The notes below the pieces were generated by a model, which was given only the letters and a program-made list of their open reading frames with translations, was not told where the DNA came from and did no database searches. From Chara braunii (Eukaryota; Streptophyta; Charophyceae; Charales; Characeae), in contig BFEA01000261.1 in NCBI GenBank assembly GCA_003427395.1, positions 1,853,611 through 1,887,093 of the forward strand: DNA of 33,483 bases, read 5' to 3'. Positions 9,621 to 20,365 of the stretch are shown in pieces. The translations under genes were made by a program, and so were the position numbers. Position 1 is the stretch's first letter, and every line of letters starts with the position of its first letter.

Positions 9621-9638
9621 CCTCCCTCCCCCCCCACA
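9571..9638. repeat. (CT)n / (CCCT)n tract
   Basis: CT dinucleotides grade into CCCT units just downstream of the exon donor at 9548. Confidence 0.95.
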
Positions 9639-9769
9639 TCCCTCTATGAATCTGGACGATGAAACCTTGTTCATCACAGACGCACATACAAACTATGGGC
9701 TGCGCACCCGTGCCATCACAGTAAGTCAATAATACAAGTAATCAAAGGGGGAGTAGCTAGCATATTAAT

Positions 9770-9904
9770 GAGCAGTCCTGGCGGCCTACTGGTGCTGATA
9801 GAAGCAGCCCGGGAGGTAGCTGGTGCTGATAGGAGCGCCACCTGTTGAGCTGCTCCATCTATTGGTGGGGAGCGTCACCTGCTGGAAATCGGGTCCAGCA
9901 TCCC
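9770..9904 (-). mobile_element. Short dispersed retroposon copy (family R)
   Basis: On the minus strand it starts GGGATGCTGGACCCGATTTC, continues CAGCAGGTG, then CCACCAATAGATGGAGC, and ends with GCTCCTATCAGCACC, which occurs twice (second copy GCTTCTATCAGCACC). It shares this order with copies at 12491, 15616 and 20248. No poly(A) tail is present on this copy. Confidence 0.7.
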
Positions 9905-10223
9905 TTTGAAACATCATCTCAGTACTGAGTTTGTTGGGGTTTGCACAAATCATCCTTTCTACTTCTGGAGCTTCTACCTCTTACTGATCTACTGGACGAA
10001 GTCCTCTTGTTTTGAAAAATCTGCCAGCAGTGATTACTCTAGTTCAAGAGCGTGTTTCTTGAGTTCGGTCTGACAGTAGAGCCAGGAACTTTCCCAGCAG
10101 AGAATCAGTAGATGGATGGTCCCACTGGTGCCCCCCAGTGGACCCACCCCCCATGCCCCGACTTAGGAACAACGGGACGCTGCACCCAGTTTGCAGCCCT
10201 TGGATGCTCTTATTTGTTACGTT

Positions 10224-10290
10224 TGGGACGCTGGACCTCGTTTCCAGCAGGGTGTTGCTCCCCACCAATAGATTGGAGCACCGGCTGCGA
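10224..10290 (+). mobile_element. Family R retroposon fragment
   Basis: GGGACGCTGGACCTCGTTTC, CAGCAGGGTGTTGCTC and CCACCAATAGATTGGAGC match the family core. The 3' part is missing. A partial second start (GGGACGCTGCACCCAGTTTG) lies 50 bp upstream at about 10174. Confidence 0.65.
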
Positions 10291-10505
10291 TAGCGAAATA
10301 CAGAAACCAAGCCGCATCATACATATGAAACCAGATAGTCTTGACCTCGAATCAAAAGCAGAATTGCCACTCGAAATACACCAAACAAGAGCACAGCAGA
10401 GCTCACAAATGACAATGTTGGAATAGTCTCGTCATCATCATCAATGAACCAATGTCGCTCCCCTATGTGGCGCTTGGCGCCCAGACTTGAGCTGGCAGAT
10501 CCTGT
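10291..10505. other. Nothing recognised
   Basis: No good exon or repeat identified between the retroposon fragment and the exon-like stretch at 10510. Confidence 0.4.
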
Positions 10506-10509
10506 CTAG

Positions 10510-10593
10510 CCTATCTACAATGCCGCCAGTGATGTCAACAGCTTTCTGAAGTACGAGCAGATCTCGGCCAATGCCGTCCACATCCAGCACCAG
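10510..10593 (+). CDS. Exon-like stretch of unknown function
   Basis: An 84-bp stretch, exactly 28 codons in phase 0, lies between CCTGTCTAG and the donor GTATGT (CACCAG/GTATGT). It reads PIYNAASDVNSFLKYEQ and then ISANAVHIQHQ. Composition and splice sites are exon-like, but I know no family match. The minus strand is open too (LDVDGIGRDLLVLQKAVD), so strand is uncertain. Confidence 0.28.
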
Positions 10594-10619
10594 GTATGTC
10601 CTCGCCTCACTCACAACCT

Positions 10620-11230
10620 CGATCCCCCACACAGATGCCACATGCACCCGAAGACCACCATGCGTGTCACCCAGCAATGAGCAGGCCAGCCCGGCTATGG
10701 CTGGGTGTTGTAGAGGCCAAGGACCAGACCCGCGGTGAGGCGCAGAGGACAAAGGCGGGGGAGGTGGGGGGTCGAGGGGCGGGGAGGCAGATGGGAGGGG
10801 AGGGGGAGGGGACGGGGTAAGTGGAGCCGGGTCAGAGAGAGAGGGGGGGCCAGGGAGCTCGGGGATTCTTCAGGTGAAGGAGGTGACCGGGGGAGCTGGG
10901 GTTGTCATGACAACTATTGAACCTGTTTTCAGGCGCCCCATTCTACAGTTAGTGGAGCGGTGCCAAGCTCTTGGAATTGCATGAGTCAAGAGTAGTGGAG
11001 CGAGACCCATTTTCTTGGACTGGCCCTTGAGCCTCAAGGATACTTGTGAGGAGCCTTGAGAATTTCAGCGGAATGGCTGGGGAATCCTAGAAGCTCAAAC
11101 ACCAATCCTACAAATCTTTTCACATCCATCTTCGACTCTTCGTTGATTTTCTAGTTTTTTTTTTTTTTTTTTTGTATTGAGCAGATGGGGAGGGGAGTTC
11201 ATCTGTAACATTCTTTGCCTTGTTTTGGCT
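10620..11230. other. Purine/G-rich stretch, no gene seen
   Basis: 10725-10900 is strongly G and A rich on the plus strand (GGGGAGGGG-type runs). A poly(T) run lies at 11155-11173. Confidence 0.5.
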
Positions 11231-11233
11231 AAG

Positions 11234-11455
11234 TGTAGTGAAGGTGATGGCTGGTTGGTTGCAATGCGTCCCGGGAGTGCCTTTGTGCCATTCGATGGTT
11301 GGACGGCACAGCGGTGGATGGTGCGCAAAGACTCTGCGAACTGGACCAACACAACCAACTGCGATGGAAGCAGTGGCTGTCGACAGAACCACAATGGGAA
11401 CGTCTGCCGAGAAGCCACTTCCAGTTCCCATTCCAACCGACCAACTTCATCCTAA
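11234..11455 (+). CDS. Possible cysteine-containing exon, unknown
   Basis: A pyrimidine-rich tract and CTAAG precede an open stretch reading CSEGDGWLVAMRPGSAF, VPFDGWTAQRWMVRKDSANW, then TNTTNCDGSSGC and HNGNVC. Four cysteines with N-x-T/S sequons and many Gly/Trp residues suggest an extracellular domain, but I do not recognise it. No convincing donor is visible before the frame runs into Ser-rich sequence. Confidence 0.25.
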   Translation, partial: CSEGDGWLVAMRPGSAFVPFDGWTAQRWMVRKDSANWTNTTNCDGSSGCRQNHNGNVCREATSSSHSNRPTSS

Positions 11456-11605
11456 TCCCGGGATGACAAGGCACAACACACTCCCGGCTCCTGCTTCCCC
11501 TCCATACGCCCACCTTCCTCCTCCTGAACTCTCCAAAAGCCTACCCCGACCCGCCTCACAGCCCTGTCCCCCGGGCCCCTGCCCTGTCCCCCTGTCCTCC
11601 TATCC

Positions 11606-11705
11606 NNNNNNNNNNNNNNNNNNNNNNNNNNNNNNNNNNNNNNNNNNNNNNNNNNNNNNNNNNNNNNNNNNNNNNNNNNNNNNNNNNNNNNNNNNNNNNN
11701 NNNNN
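11606..11705. other. Assembly gap (100 N)
   Basis: Exactly 100 N, the usual placeholder for a gap of unknown size. Any ORF translated across it is not supported. Confidence 0.99.
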
Positions 11706-12490
11706 CCCCAGCCCTTTCGCAGAAGGCAGGCCAATCAGGGACCTCCCAGGAGAGGAGCAGCGGAAGAGGGACTACTCGGAGATTACTCGGAAACAGAAGA
11801 CGGAGTCAGCAACCAAGTCATGATAATGGATCTGACAATGTATATTGGATTGTGCAAAGTAGACAATAGACGGAATTCCACTGCCGGTGTGAATGGGACG
11901 GTGGGAACAGATGCACTCTTGGGTGGATGGATGAAGCTCTGGGTGGGTAGGGAATGTGGGTGTCCTAGGCTGCCCCTCACAGCTACATGCAGACCAGGTA
12001 TCAGGAAAGGGACTAACGGAGTCACTAGAGGACGATCAGACCCAGAAGCAGGGGGCATGAACTGGGTGAACTGGTTGGTGGAAGATAGAAGTGCAGATTG
12101 GTCAAAAAGGAGGGACTAGTTAAGCGTTGTCTGATAGGATCTGTCTGTTAAATAACTGACTCATACCCAGGAGCATACCACAGAGCACACACTCTCGAAT
12201 ATACTCAGCCACATCTTATACCGCACAGCGATCTAGGAGATCATCAATACACTCAGAAGCATCCTCAATCACGCACCTCAACTACACCTCACACAGTATA
12301 AGCCATTGGGCGTTGGCACAAGTACAGTTATCGATAGTTTTAGGCATATCGGAATAAGTTAATATGTATATAGATGATAACTGACGGTCAATACGCCATA
12401 GTAAGGCCGGGCTCTTCATCGCCCGGCCCCCTCATATGCATATTGACAGCTCCTGCTTGCATGTTTTCATTCATCACATTGTACATTACA
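11706..12490. other. No recognisable gene
   Basis: A plus-strand frame is open from the gap to 12119 but shows no family motif. 12120-12330 is rich in ACTCA/CACAC-type words, without clear period. Confidence 0.4.
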
Positions 12491-12642
12491 GGGATGGTGG
12501 ACCCGATTTCCAGCAGGTGCTGCTCCCCACCAATAGATGGAGCCTCCCCGAAGGTGCTGGTGGTGTCTGCTCCTATCAGTACCCCCAGCAACCGCTCGGG
12601 TTGTTCATTAAAAAAAAAAAGAAAAAGAAAAAAAAAAAGATG
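12491..12642 (+). mobile_element. Family R retroposon copy with A-rich tail
   Basis: GGGATGGTGGACCCGATTTC, CAGCAGGTGCTGCTC, CCACCAATAGATGGAGC, GCTGGTGGTGTCTGC, TCCTATCAGTACCCCCAGC, then GGTTGTTCATT and about 30 bases of A with two or three G. This is the most complete tailed copy with 20248-20425 and defines the layout: a 105-115-bp body and a 3' A tail. Confidence 0.75.
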
Positions 12643-12826
12643 GTGGGTCTGTTGTGATAAGTCTTGCCAGAGTGGGGGTATAGGGGTAGGAGGGTGGTTA
12701 GCTTCGGTGTGGAATCCCTTCTTTTAGTCTTTCAATGGAATCATTTTGCAATCACAAAGAGTAGAACTCGTTAATTGTTCAGGAGGTTTTCCCAAAAATT
12801 CTGGTTGCTCTTAGCCAAAGCTGGGT

Positions 12827-12953
12827 AATGGCCCCAGCATCTCAATTGATCTGTATTTTTTTTTCATAATGGGCGCTGGGCCCAGTTCTCAGCACATGTG
12901 GCTCCCCACGAATAGATTGGAGCAATGCTCCCCCCCCAACAAAAAAAGGAACA
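12827..12953 (+). mobile_element. Diverged family R fragment plus shared 17-mer
   Basis: From 12871 it reads GGGCGCTGGGCCCAGTTCTC and then GGCTCCCCACGAATAGATTG, a diverged copy of the family core. Just upstream, CTGGGTAATGGCCCCAG (about 12828) is also found inverted at about 24160. Confidence 0.5.
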
Positions 12954-13259
12954 ACAATTCACGTTTCAAGGATTTTCTAGGACAGTGGAATGTGACCCTA
13001 ATGTCCTCTGTATTTCGGAAGATTGAATGCCGCAGCTTTGCACATGGACACCGGCAGGGCATTAGAATGATGCACGGCTGGACACACACTCCCCTGGGCT
13101 GACGCATGGTACTATTACAGACACTGCCTGCGCACCACCCGGGGGTCAGTCCATGGGTGTTGTACGCTGGTCTGGACTTCACGTTGGTTGCTTGCTGTTT
13201 TTGGCTTTGGTCGCTCTGATGATCTCCCCCAGCCTAGATATTTCACACATTATATTCAC

Positions 13260-13340
13260 TTCCTACCGTAGTGCATGTGGTAGAACCCTCCAGTCTCATA
13301 CTGTACGCCATAGGTTCGAGTCCGGTTTCCGGACCTTGGG
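13260..13340 (+). mobile_element. tRNA-like SINE head (diverged)
   Basis: TAGTGCATGTGG (13269-13280, A-box-like) and GGTTCGAGTCC (13313-13323, good B box) are 44 bases apart, the spacing of an internal RNA polymerase III promoter. The surrounding sequence does not fold as an intact tRNA, so a SINE head or tRNA pseudogene is more likely than a tRNA gene. Confidence 0.45.
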
Positions 13341-13436
13341 GGGGTCCTCTCCAGATAGGCCTGTCTCTACCACATATTACAACACAAACGAGACACTACC
13401 CCAGATACACATAGATAAAGACACACACACACACAC

Positions 13437-13532
13437 ACATGATGGTGGTGATAGGAGCAGCACCTCTCACCAGTACTCACTCAGCAGATACTCCATGGTG
13501 GGGAACAGCGTCTGCTACGAAATCGGGTCCAC
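13437..13532 (-). mobile_element. Diverged family R fragment
   Basis: On the minus strand GGACCCGATTTCGTAGCAGA, then TTCCCCACCATGGAG, then GGTGCTGCTCCTATCACCAC follow the family order with substitutions. Confidence 0.55.
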
Positions 13533-13619
13533 ACACACTACTACGAACATACACAGAGCCTGCGGGTACATACCTATGATAGTGAACACACACACATACA
13601 CATACACACACAACTATAG

Positions 13620-13864
13620 GGCCAGAAAGAGGTCATGATCAACTGATGATGATGATAGGCGTCTCAATAATAAAGTACCCCGGCTTTAAAATACAGCTAG
13701 GGTCTGTGGTGGGAGAGTAGAAGGCGTGAGTCACTGGTTGGTCTGGTGGGTCCCAACTGGTGATGATGATAGGCGTTTCGATGACAAGTACCCCGCCTTA
13801 AATATACAGCTAGGTCTGTGGTGGGAGAGTAGGGGGCGTGAGTGACTGGCTGGTCAACTTAGGG

Positions 13865-13937
<73 letters not shown>

Positions 13938-14190
13938 CGGGCTGGGTGGAGGTCGCGATCAACTGATAATGATGATAGGCGTCTCGATGATAAGTACCCC
14001 ACCTTAAAAATACAGCTAGGGTCTGTGGTGGGAGAGTAGAGGGTGCGAGTCACTGGTTGGCGTGGTGGGCTCCAACTGGTGATGATGATAGGCGTCTCGA
14101 TTATAAGTACCCCGCCTTAAATATACAGCTAGGTCTGTGGTGGGAGAGTAGAGGGTATGAGTTACTGGTTGGTCAACTTAGGGGCTAGTA
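13620..14190. repeat. A-B dimer tandem repeat split by (CA)n
   Basis: Four ~115-bp units begin with GATGATGATAGGCGT(C/T)TC near 13648, 13762, 13970 and 14083. All contain AAGTACCCC.CCTTAAA, ACAGCTAGG and TCTGTGGTGGGAGAGTAG. Units 1 and 3 begin GATCAACTGAT, units 2 and 4 begin CAACTGGTGAT and end GTCAACTTAGGGGC, so the structure is A-B, (CA)n at 13866-13930, A-B. A 310-bp block was therefore duplicated. Confidence 0.85.
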
Positions 14191-14578
14191 GGTGATTGCT
14201 TGAGCCTGGCGTCCGAAGTTCCCGTACGACGAGGCTCGCTCGACTATGCTTCCACCAGGGCTGGGTTGCTAGCCCTGGTGCCTGTCACTACTGTTCAGAA
14301 CAAGTTCCCATCGATACTGGTAGGGTGATGGACCTGAGTGCTGGTCACAGTGAGGTAGGATCGTAGGGATAGGGAATGTGCTAGGAGTATTGACACGAGG
14401 ATGGGATGGGAGGTGGGCTCTTCTCCTCACGGCGACCACGGCTGACCGCTTCTGGCGATCAATGTGTGCCTAGTAACTGGCCTCTACAACACCCTGGACT
14501 TTTTTTTAAAAGGAAAAAAAAAAAAAAAGATTGAATGTCAGGGATGCTTGGGAGTGTGTCCGCTCCCTCCCCCTGTAG
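14191..14578. other. No gene seen; short hairpin and poly(A)
   Basis: CCAGGGCT..AGCCCTGG near 14257-14280 forms an 8-bp stem. A T/A-rich run is at 14500-14528. Confidence 0.45.
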
Positions 14579-14808
14579 ATGGTCCCCACTTCCATGTTTG
14601 TCTTGCCATGGGTCACACTACCATCTTCTTCTCCCCAAATTGAACGCATGGTCATTATGCCCGTACTTTCGGGGTCCTTTCAGTCCAGATACAGCAATGA
14701 CGACCCTATCATCGGGTTCTGTTCTAGCGAGGGGGAAGATGATTGGAGGCAGTGCTCCAGTGTAGCTCTGTGCTTCAGAGAGGACTCTCCACAAAAGATC
14801 ACCATTTT

Positions 14809-14875
14809 AAATTGGAACGATGCAGAGACGATTAGCATGGCCTTGCGCAAGGATGACATGCATAAATCGAGAAAC
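14809..14875 (+). pseudogene. U6 snRNA pseudogene fragment
   Basis: AAATTGGAACGATGCAGAGA, then CGATTAGCATGGCC, then TTGCGCAAGGATGACATG, then CATAAATCGAGAAA match U6 snRNA from the central AAATTGGAACGATACAGAGA region to the plant-type 3' end. Differences include T-A-C-A-G-A-G-A changed to T-G-C-A-G-A-G-A, a base lost from the CCCCTGCGC run, and ACACGC changed to ACATGC. The 5' stem-loop is missing and no T-run terminator follows. It lies inside an ORF (14579-14929) that looks like an exon but is therefore suspect. Confidence 0.85.
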
Positions 14876-14929
14876 GATTATCATAAGGGAGAGAGGAAAC
14901 TAGAAGGCCCTTCTGATGCAAGTCTGAGC

Positions 14930-15615
14930 GTAAGACCCCCCCCCCCCACCCACCCAGTCCGGAATTGGGAGTTGGGAACAGCTGGTGGAACACCACCCCA
15001 ATGCAGACTGTTTGAACCCCGGTATTGTTATTTGTTGGAAATGAAGATAACGATTTAATTAATTTACCACTGAATCTGACAGGTCCCAAGATTCCTGGCA
15101 GGGTTTTGGGGGGGAGAAAAAAAAAAGAAGATTCCTGGGAGGGTTCCAGGGACAAGGTCCCATACACCTGGAGCATGGTACCATTAGCAGTCGGATAGGA
15201 GTGTGGCCGATCCAATGTGACACTGTGTGGCAGCGGCCGGACAAGTTCATTACGAATTTGTGGACCAAGAAAACAGGAGAAAGGCCAAAAAAAAAAAAAA
15301 AGAAACAGAGACCTCCCACCCAGAAATCACGGCAGAGTGCTTCCCAGCCATCATATCACTCTGTTGCCGCGGCCTTTAAGGATCAATAATGTGGCAATGT
15401 GGCATGCATGGGTTTTGAGAGGGTATAAGGTTTAAAGGGTTTAAAGGCGCAGACGTTGTAATAATGAACAGGGGGGCTGCTGAATAGGGATGAGCAAATA
15501 GACAAGGGGTGAGACTGGCAGCTCCATGGGACAACGGAGCCCCGGACTGACAAGTGAAATGACCACAGCCCTGGGAACAACGATTGGAAGTCTGTGTGTT
15601 GCAAGATGTATCAAT
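14930..15615. other. No gene seen
   Basis: Contains C-run (14937-14947), A-runs at 15117-15127 and 15287-15302 and short ORFs without recognisable features. Confidence 0.45.
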
Positions 15616-15774
15616 GGGACGGTGGGCCCGGTTTCCAGCAGGTGCCGCTCCCCACCAATAGATGGAGCAGCCCGGCAGATAAGCCCTCAATTCTGACGGT
15701 TCTCTTACCACCGCCGGAATAGAGGGCTTACACAAGGGCTCTTTTTGCCCAAAAAAAAAAAACAAAAAAAAAAC
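15616..15774 (+). mobile_element. Family R retroposon copy with A-rich end
   Basis: GGGACGGTGGGCCCGGTTTC, CAGCAGGTGCCGCTC and CCACCAATAGATGGAGC match the family. The stretch to an A-rich run at 15751-15773 could be its own diverged 3' part or unrelated sequence. Confidence 0.6.
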
Positions 15775-16380
15775 AATGATCTGATGGTGGTGGTTGCAAC
15801 AACAGCGAACAAAGTAAATGCCAAACTTTTCTGGAATAAATGCCACTTCTGTCAGCAGTGATCATGAAGCCCTCCATACACTCCGTGATTGAAGGAGGGC
15901 TCCACCCAATGGGATCATTGCACAAGCGTAAGCAAAATACTGAAACTCTTCTATCCAGTAGACCTATGGCCATTCCCCCCCTCTCTTGGGATCAGCCATA
16001 CCCCCATCGGATAGAAAAGATTTTGGTGGGAAGCTTCCTTTGCACTGGCATGCCCAGTGTTAAGGAGAGGAGGAGGGGAACAAAGATCTCTTTACTTTTT
16101 CAGGTAATACGTGTAAAATACTCAGGGTGGGATCACGAGTATTGCAGGGCAGGATTTCTTTTTCTTTCTTTTTTTTTTTTGGATGAAGCAAAATTATGTT
16201 ACCACTGAAGTGATCCACATGATACAAGTGAAAGAGAGAAGACTGCAGCGACCTACAGAAGCCACCCCCATGCCGGGGACTACGTGACTACAGGACGAGT
16301 CAAGATATTGGATGGTATAGCTCTCTAATCATCCCTATATTTACCTCCATTACTCGTTTGGTGTAATCAGACTCGCTTTC
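15775..16380. other. No confident gene
   Basis: A plus-strand ORF (15840-16208) includes VIMKPSIHSVIEGGLHPMGS before a GTAAGC, but no family is recognised. A T-run lies at 16167-16180. Confidence 0.35.
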
Positions 16381-16389
16381 TTCTTCGCT

Positions 16390-17290
16390 TCGCATACATG
16401 CAAACAGATGGGAACTCACACTGGCGCCAAGCGCCCACTCAAAGCTCAGAGATATGGAAGTCGAGAACACAGTTCAGATGCAAACTCTCTTCAACTGACT
16501 ATGGCGCATCAGCGCCTGTACATCCCAACTCTTGTCACTGTGTCCAACACCACTGTTCGCACATACTCAACCCTGGATCACCCTGAATACCCCCCCCACG
16601 CAGTCACTGTATCACACACTCGTTCACACACACTAGCTTCGAACACTAGCTATGGCGGTTATGGCCGCCGGCTACTACTGCCTATGGACACTCTGCCTTT
16701 CTTCAGCCCACTGCAACTTCGGGCAACCTGCAGACACGCACAAGACGCTCGGGCAGCGCTTCCGCATACGCAGTGAATGAATGAATGGCTGGACGCTGCC
16801 TCTTGATTTATACTTCTGTAAGTTGTTGGTCTGCCCCTTTTTCCACCGGGCCCATGGTGCACACAGTCCCTCATGGTACTTGCTGACTGTGCAAAGTGAG
16901 ACTGGGACTGGGAACCACCGACTAAGCAAAGTTGGACTCACCACTTGCCCACTTGCCTCTGACTAATCGTGGGAACTCTGAAAAGGCCACTTCCGGACCT
17001 TCCGGAAGCTTGTGGACTTGGCCCTTCGGGACTGTAGCAGCTACGACCTTGACCTTTCAGGACTGTAGCAGCTACGACCTCTACACAGCTATGACCCTTA
17101 CTCGACAGACCTACAGATCGAACCCCTACAACTACACAGACCTACGACAGACAACAACCAACTACCAAAACACAGGTCGCGGGTTCAAACACTCAGGGGT
17201 GAACTCGATACTGTACATGGGTAAGGTAAGGTCTGGGGATCGAACTCTAGGGCCCGCATCTGTGACTGCAAAAAGGTGAAAACCGTTTCA
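16390..17290 (-). mobile_element. Probable 3' LTR of the Ty3/gypsy element
   Basis: Downstream of the polyprotein stop, the minus strand has a polypurine tract (GGCCGGGGAG, 17291-17300) followed by TG at 17290, the usual LTR start. Further on, GTATAAATCAAG (16802-16813) is a good TATA box for an LTR promoter. A 34-bp tandem duplication with GGACTGTAGCAGCTACGACC lies at about 17027-17080. The far LTR end could not be fixed because the partner LTR is absent; 16390 is approximate. Confidence 0.45.
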
Positions 17291-17326
17291 CTCCCCGGCC
17301 TAAATTCGAGGTCCTCCGAGAATACT

Positions 17327-18778
17327 TCAGTCTAAGACAGGACCTTTTGCTTTCTTTTCTCTTTCGTATGCTCGGACTACTTCGGGAGCTGTCTCAAGAA
17401 GTTCTGTTCGTATAAACCAGCGGTCGTCCTTTGGTTCTTGAAAAGAGAACCTGACCTTATATTGTTTCTGTGGACGACCCCTACCTCCTGTTCTGAAAAC
17501 ATCTTCACCTACAATGCCGTCAATGTCGTACTTTCCGTTCATGTCCGGAGGAATCATGGATCTCCGTGATGGAAACTGTTGACTGGTGATACAAGGCAAC
17601 AGCTTTGACGCATGGAACACCGGGTAGGTGTGGAGGTGTGCTGGAATCTCGGTGGTGCAGGACGGTCCATCTTCTCCGCCCTTGACCTCCAAGACTGGCC
17701 ACGGTCCTCGGTACGTAGGCAGTAACTTCTGCGAGATGTTCTCCTCAGGAGCAAACTCTTTAGACTTGACCCAGACTAAGCCCCTCAAATGGTCTGCGTG
17801 GTCTAAAGGACTTGTGCAGTTCGTTGGGAGTGCGACATGTGGCTAAGTGCACGTTGTTATTGTATGCACTTGCTACCTTTGGAAGCATCTCATCCCAGTT
17901 GATCTGGTCGGGCCTAATGTACATTCTAAGAAGTTGTTGCAGGAGCTTGTTCATCTGTTCAGTCTGACCGTTAGTCTCAAGATGACGGCCAGATGGCATC
18001 AATAACTTTGAACCATAAACTTTCATCAGTTCCTGCCAGTTCTGACTGGTGAACCTGGTGTCTTTGTCACTAACTATTGACAGCGGTATACCATGTTCAC
18101 TGACCCCATGGTCAAAGAACTTCTGAACTACTAAGTATGTTCGTGCCTCTGCAGACAGAGCAACAAAAACTGCATACTTGCTAAACCTATCAACTATAAC
18201 CATGACTTGGCTCTTGCCGTGCCGACTCTTGACACTTGTGTCCATAAAGTCAATAGACACGGAGTCTCCTGGTCTGTCGGGAATAGGCAAAGGTCTGAGA
18301 AGACCTGGAGGGGCACGCATAGTAGTTTTATTTCTCTGACAGACTTTACAACCGCGTACATACTCTGTGCAGTCGGCCTTCATACCGGGCCATATATACG
18401 CGCGAATGAGGTTGGCTAATGTCTTTTGCCAAACAAAGTGTCCCTCTGTGTCGTGGCATTCCCCTAAGATCAAACTACGAATCTCCTCACTGTTAGGAAC
18501 ACACAGACGGTCAACTACATTAGTCTTCTCGAATAGTAACCCGTCAGTAGTGCGGTAGTCTGGTTCGGACTCTGGGGCCTCCTTAACTCTCTTGAGGAGG
18601 TCATTATAGATAGGATCCTGTGCATACGCTTCTCTAACTTTCTGTTGCAGGTCTCTCCCTATATCCAGATAGTGAACTATCGCTCCAAAGTAATCAGCTC
18701 TCCTGCTTAGAGCGTTTGCAACTACATTGTACTTCCCTTTGACTGGCTTAAGCTCAAAGTCATATTGCACAACCACGT
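17327..18778 (-). pseudogene. Ty3/gypsy chromovirus pol fragment: RNase H end, integrase, chromodomain
   Basis: The first ORF (18776-17760, 338 codons) begins in the RNase H tail (VKGKYNVVANALSRR). It then has the H2C2 zinc-binding domain (H108, H113, C143, C146; YIWPGMK and CKVCQRNK) and the integrase core with D176 (VSIDFMD), D237 (IVSDKDTRF) and E273 (HLETNGQTE), an exact D,D-35-E. A frameshift near 17790 leads to a second ORF (17788-17327): a GPW segment (YRGPWPVLEV), VFHASKLLP, and a C-terminal chromodomain (about residues 85-143; YDIDGIVGEDVF, RPQKQYKVRF, TAPEVVRAYE). Chromodomain integrases target heterochromatin. Gag, protease and reverse transcriptase are missing; the fragment stops abruptly at about 18778, where the LINE begins. 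Catalytic residues are intact but the element cannot be autonomous. Confidence 0.93.
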
Positions 18779-20247
18779 CCTATGCTGCCTAAGGGCATTA
18801 TACGCGTAGTGTTGTGGAATGTCAAAGGGTTATATGACACATGACATAAGCACAAACAAGACAGGATGAAATCTTGGTTGCATTGAAATAAAATTGTGTT
18901 GGTCTGCATTCAGGAATCCAAACTAGATTAACAAAGAATAGCCACAAATACCTCGTGGCGGACAGGCCCCCAATACTAGGCCCCTGCAAGAGGAATGACA
19001 AACCAATCTGACACTTGTGGAGGAACGGGTATATTAATCCATAGGGATCTGGAAATAACTATGATTGACTTCATGGTCGATTTATGGGGTCGACGGGAGT
19101 GGGTAAAATTTACAACGGGAACAGAAGATTGGACAATAATATCGCTCTATCTTACAACAAATTACAACGAGCGGTCAAATTTTATATTCGAACTTCCTAG
19201 TTTAACACCAACTCAGAAAACCTCATATTAGTTGGGGACTGGAACACAGTTCTTAACCCGGGGCTAGATCGCCCCAAAGTAGCACCAATTAAAATAGATG
19301 CAAGGCTTCTTCGAGCCTTTATGGTATCACAAAACTTGACAGATGCCTACCGAATGATGCATCCAGTAACCATGGTTACACAAGGTTTTGTTCACAATCC
19401 CCCTTAACGCGCAGAAGATTAGATTTTATGTTGATGAGGGGGAGCCCATGGAATAACTGTATGAAAATGGATGTGGAGTCATACTACCTCTCATATCACC
19501 ATCCGATGATGGAAGAATGTACTTTTCCACAACCGACAAAATTTGGCCGCTCATACTTCAAATTTAACACCAAACATTACAAGACAAGGGGGTGGTGGAT
19601 TGGATAAGAAACCACCTAGATCAATGGCCGCAAGCGAGGCCACTCTTTGAGGAAGAAGATCGGTGGATTGAGGTCGGATCCAGGATTCTCCAAGAATCCC
19701 TAAGTAACATATCCAGTATTAAAGCAATTAATGAGAGAAAGAGATAATTTGATCTAATAATAGAGTTTCAAAAATCAAAAGCCAAACTGGGTAAACATCC
19801 TGTTTCGGATGCATACTAGTCAGCCAAACGCCGTCGTAAAACCCACTTGCTGGAAAAATTTGAAGTTAAAAAACAAGAGCAGTGGATTCAATGGTTAGCC
19901 CAAGGCAACATAATTATCGGTGATCGGATGATACATTTTGAAGGCTCATCCTACAGCAAACCAAACTGCCTATGAATCAATTGGCTCACCCTTTTTCGAT
20001 CCAACAGACCATAACAGAATATGCACAGCAGATGTGTGAATATATCAAGTCGGTCCACCTATGATACTGCTGAGAAGACTGGCACACAGGTCCTGGTCAC
20101 TAAATCGAAGTACTGACTGCAACATAAAAGGGAGACTTAGCTATTCATGGTTTGTCAGGCGTCCTGCGCAGTTAATCCTCTGGGCTTCTAGGGTAATCAA
20201 TGTTGGCGGGCAACTTCAAAAGTTCAATACGCACACGAGTTTGTACA

Positions 20248-20365
20248 AGGGACATTGGACCCGATTTCCAGCAGGTGTTGCTCCCCACCAATAGATGGAG
20301 CCCCCCCCCAATGGTGCTAGAGGTGATTGCTCGTATCAGCACCCCTAGCACCCAGACAGGTGTTG

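Noticed and set aside
9650-9725. Possible next ABCC exon (NYGLRTRAIT before GTAAGT)
   Set aside because: It does not align with the family's VSF..GRTGAGKS segment expected next.
11220-12119. 299-codon ORF across the N gap
   Set aside because: It reads through 100 N of unknown true length and has no family motif.
14579-14929. 117-codon phase-0 exon candidate with good acceptor and donor
   Set aside because: Its centre is U6 snRNA-derived sequence (14809-14875), so the open frame is probably accidental; kept only as a finding.
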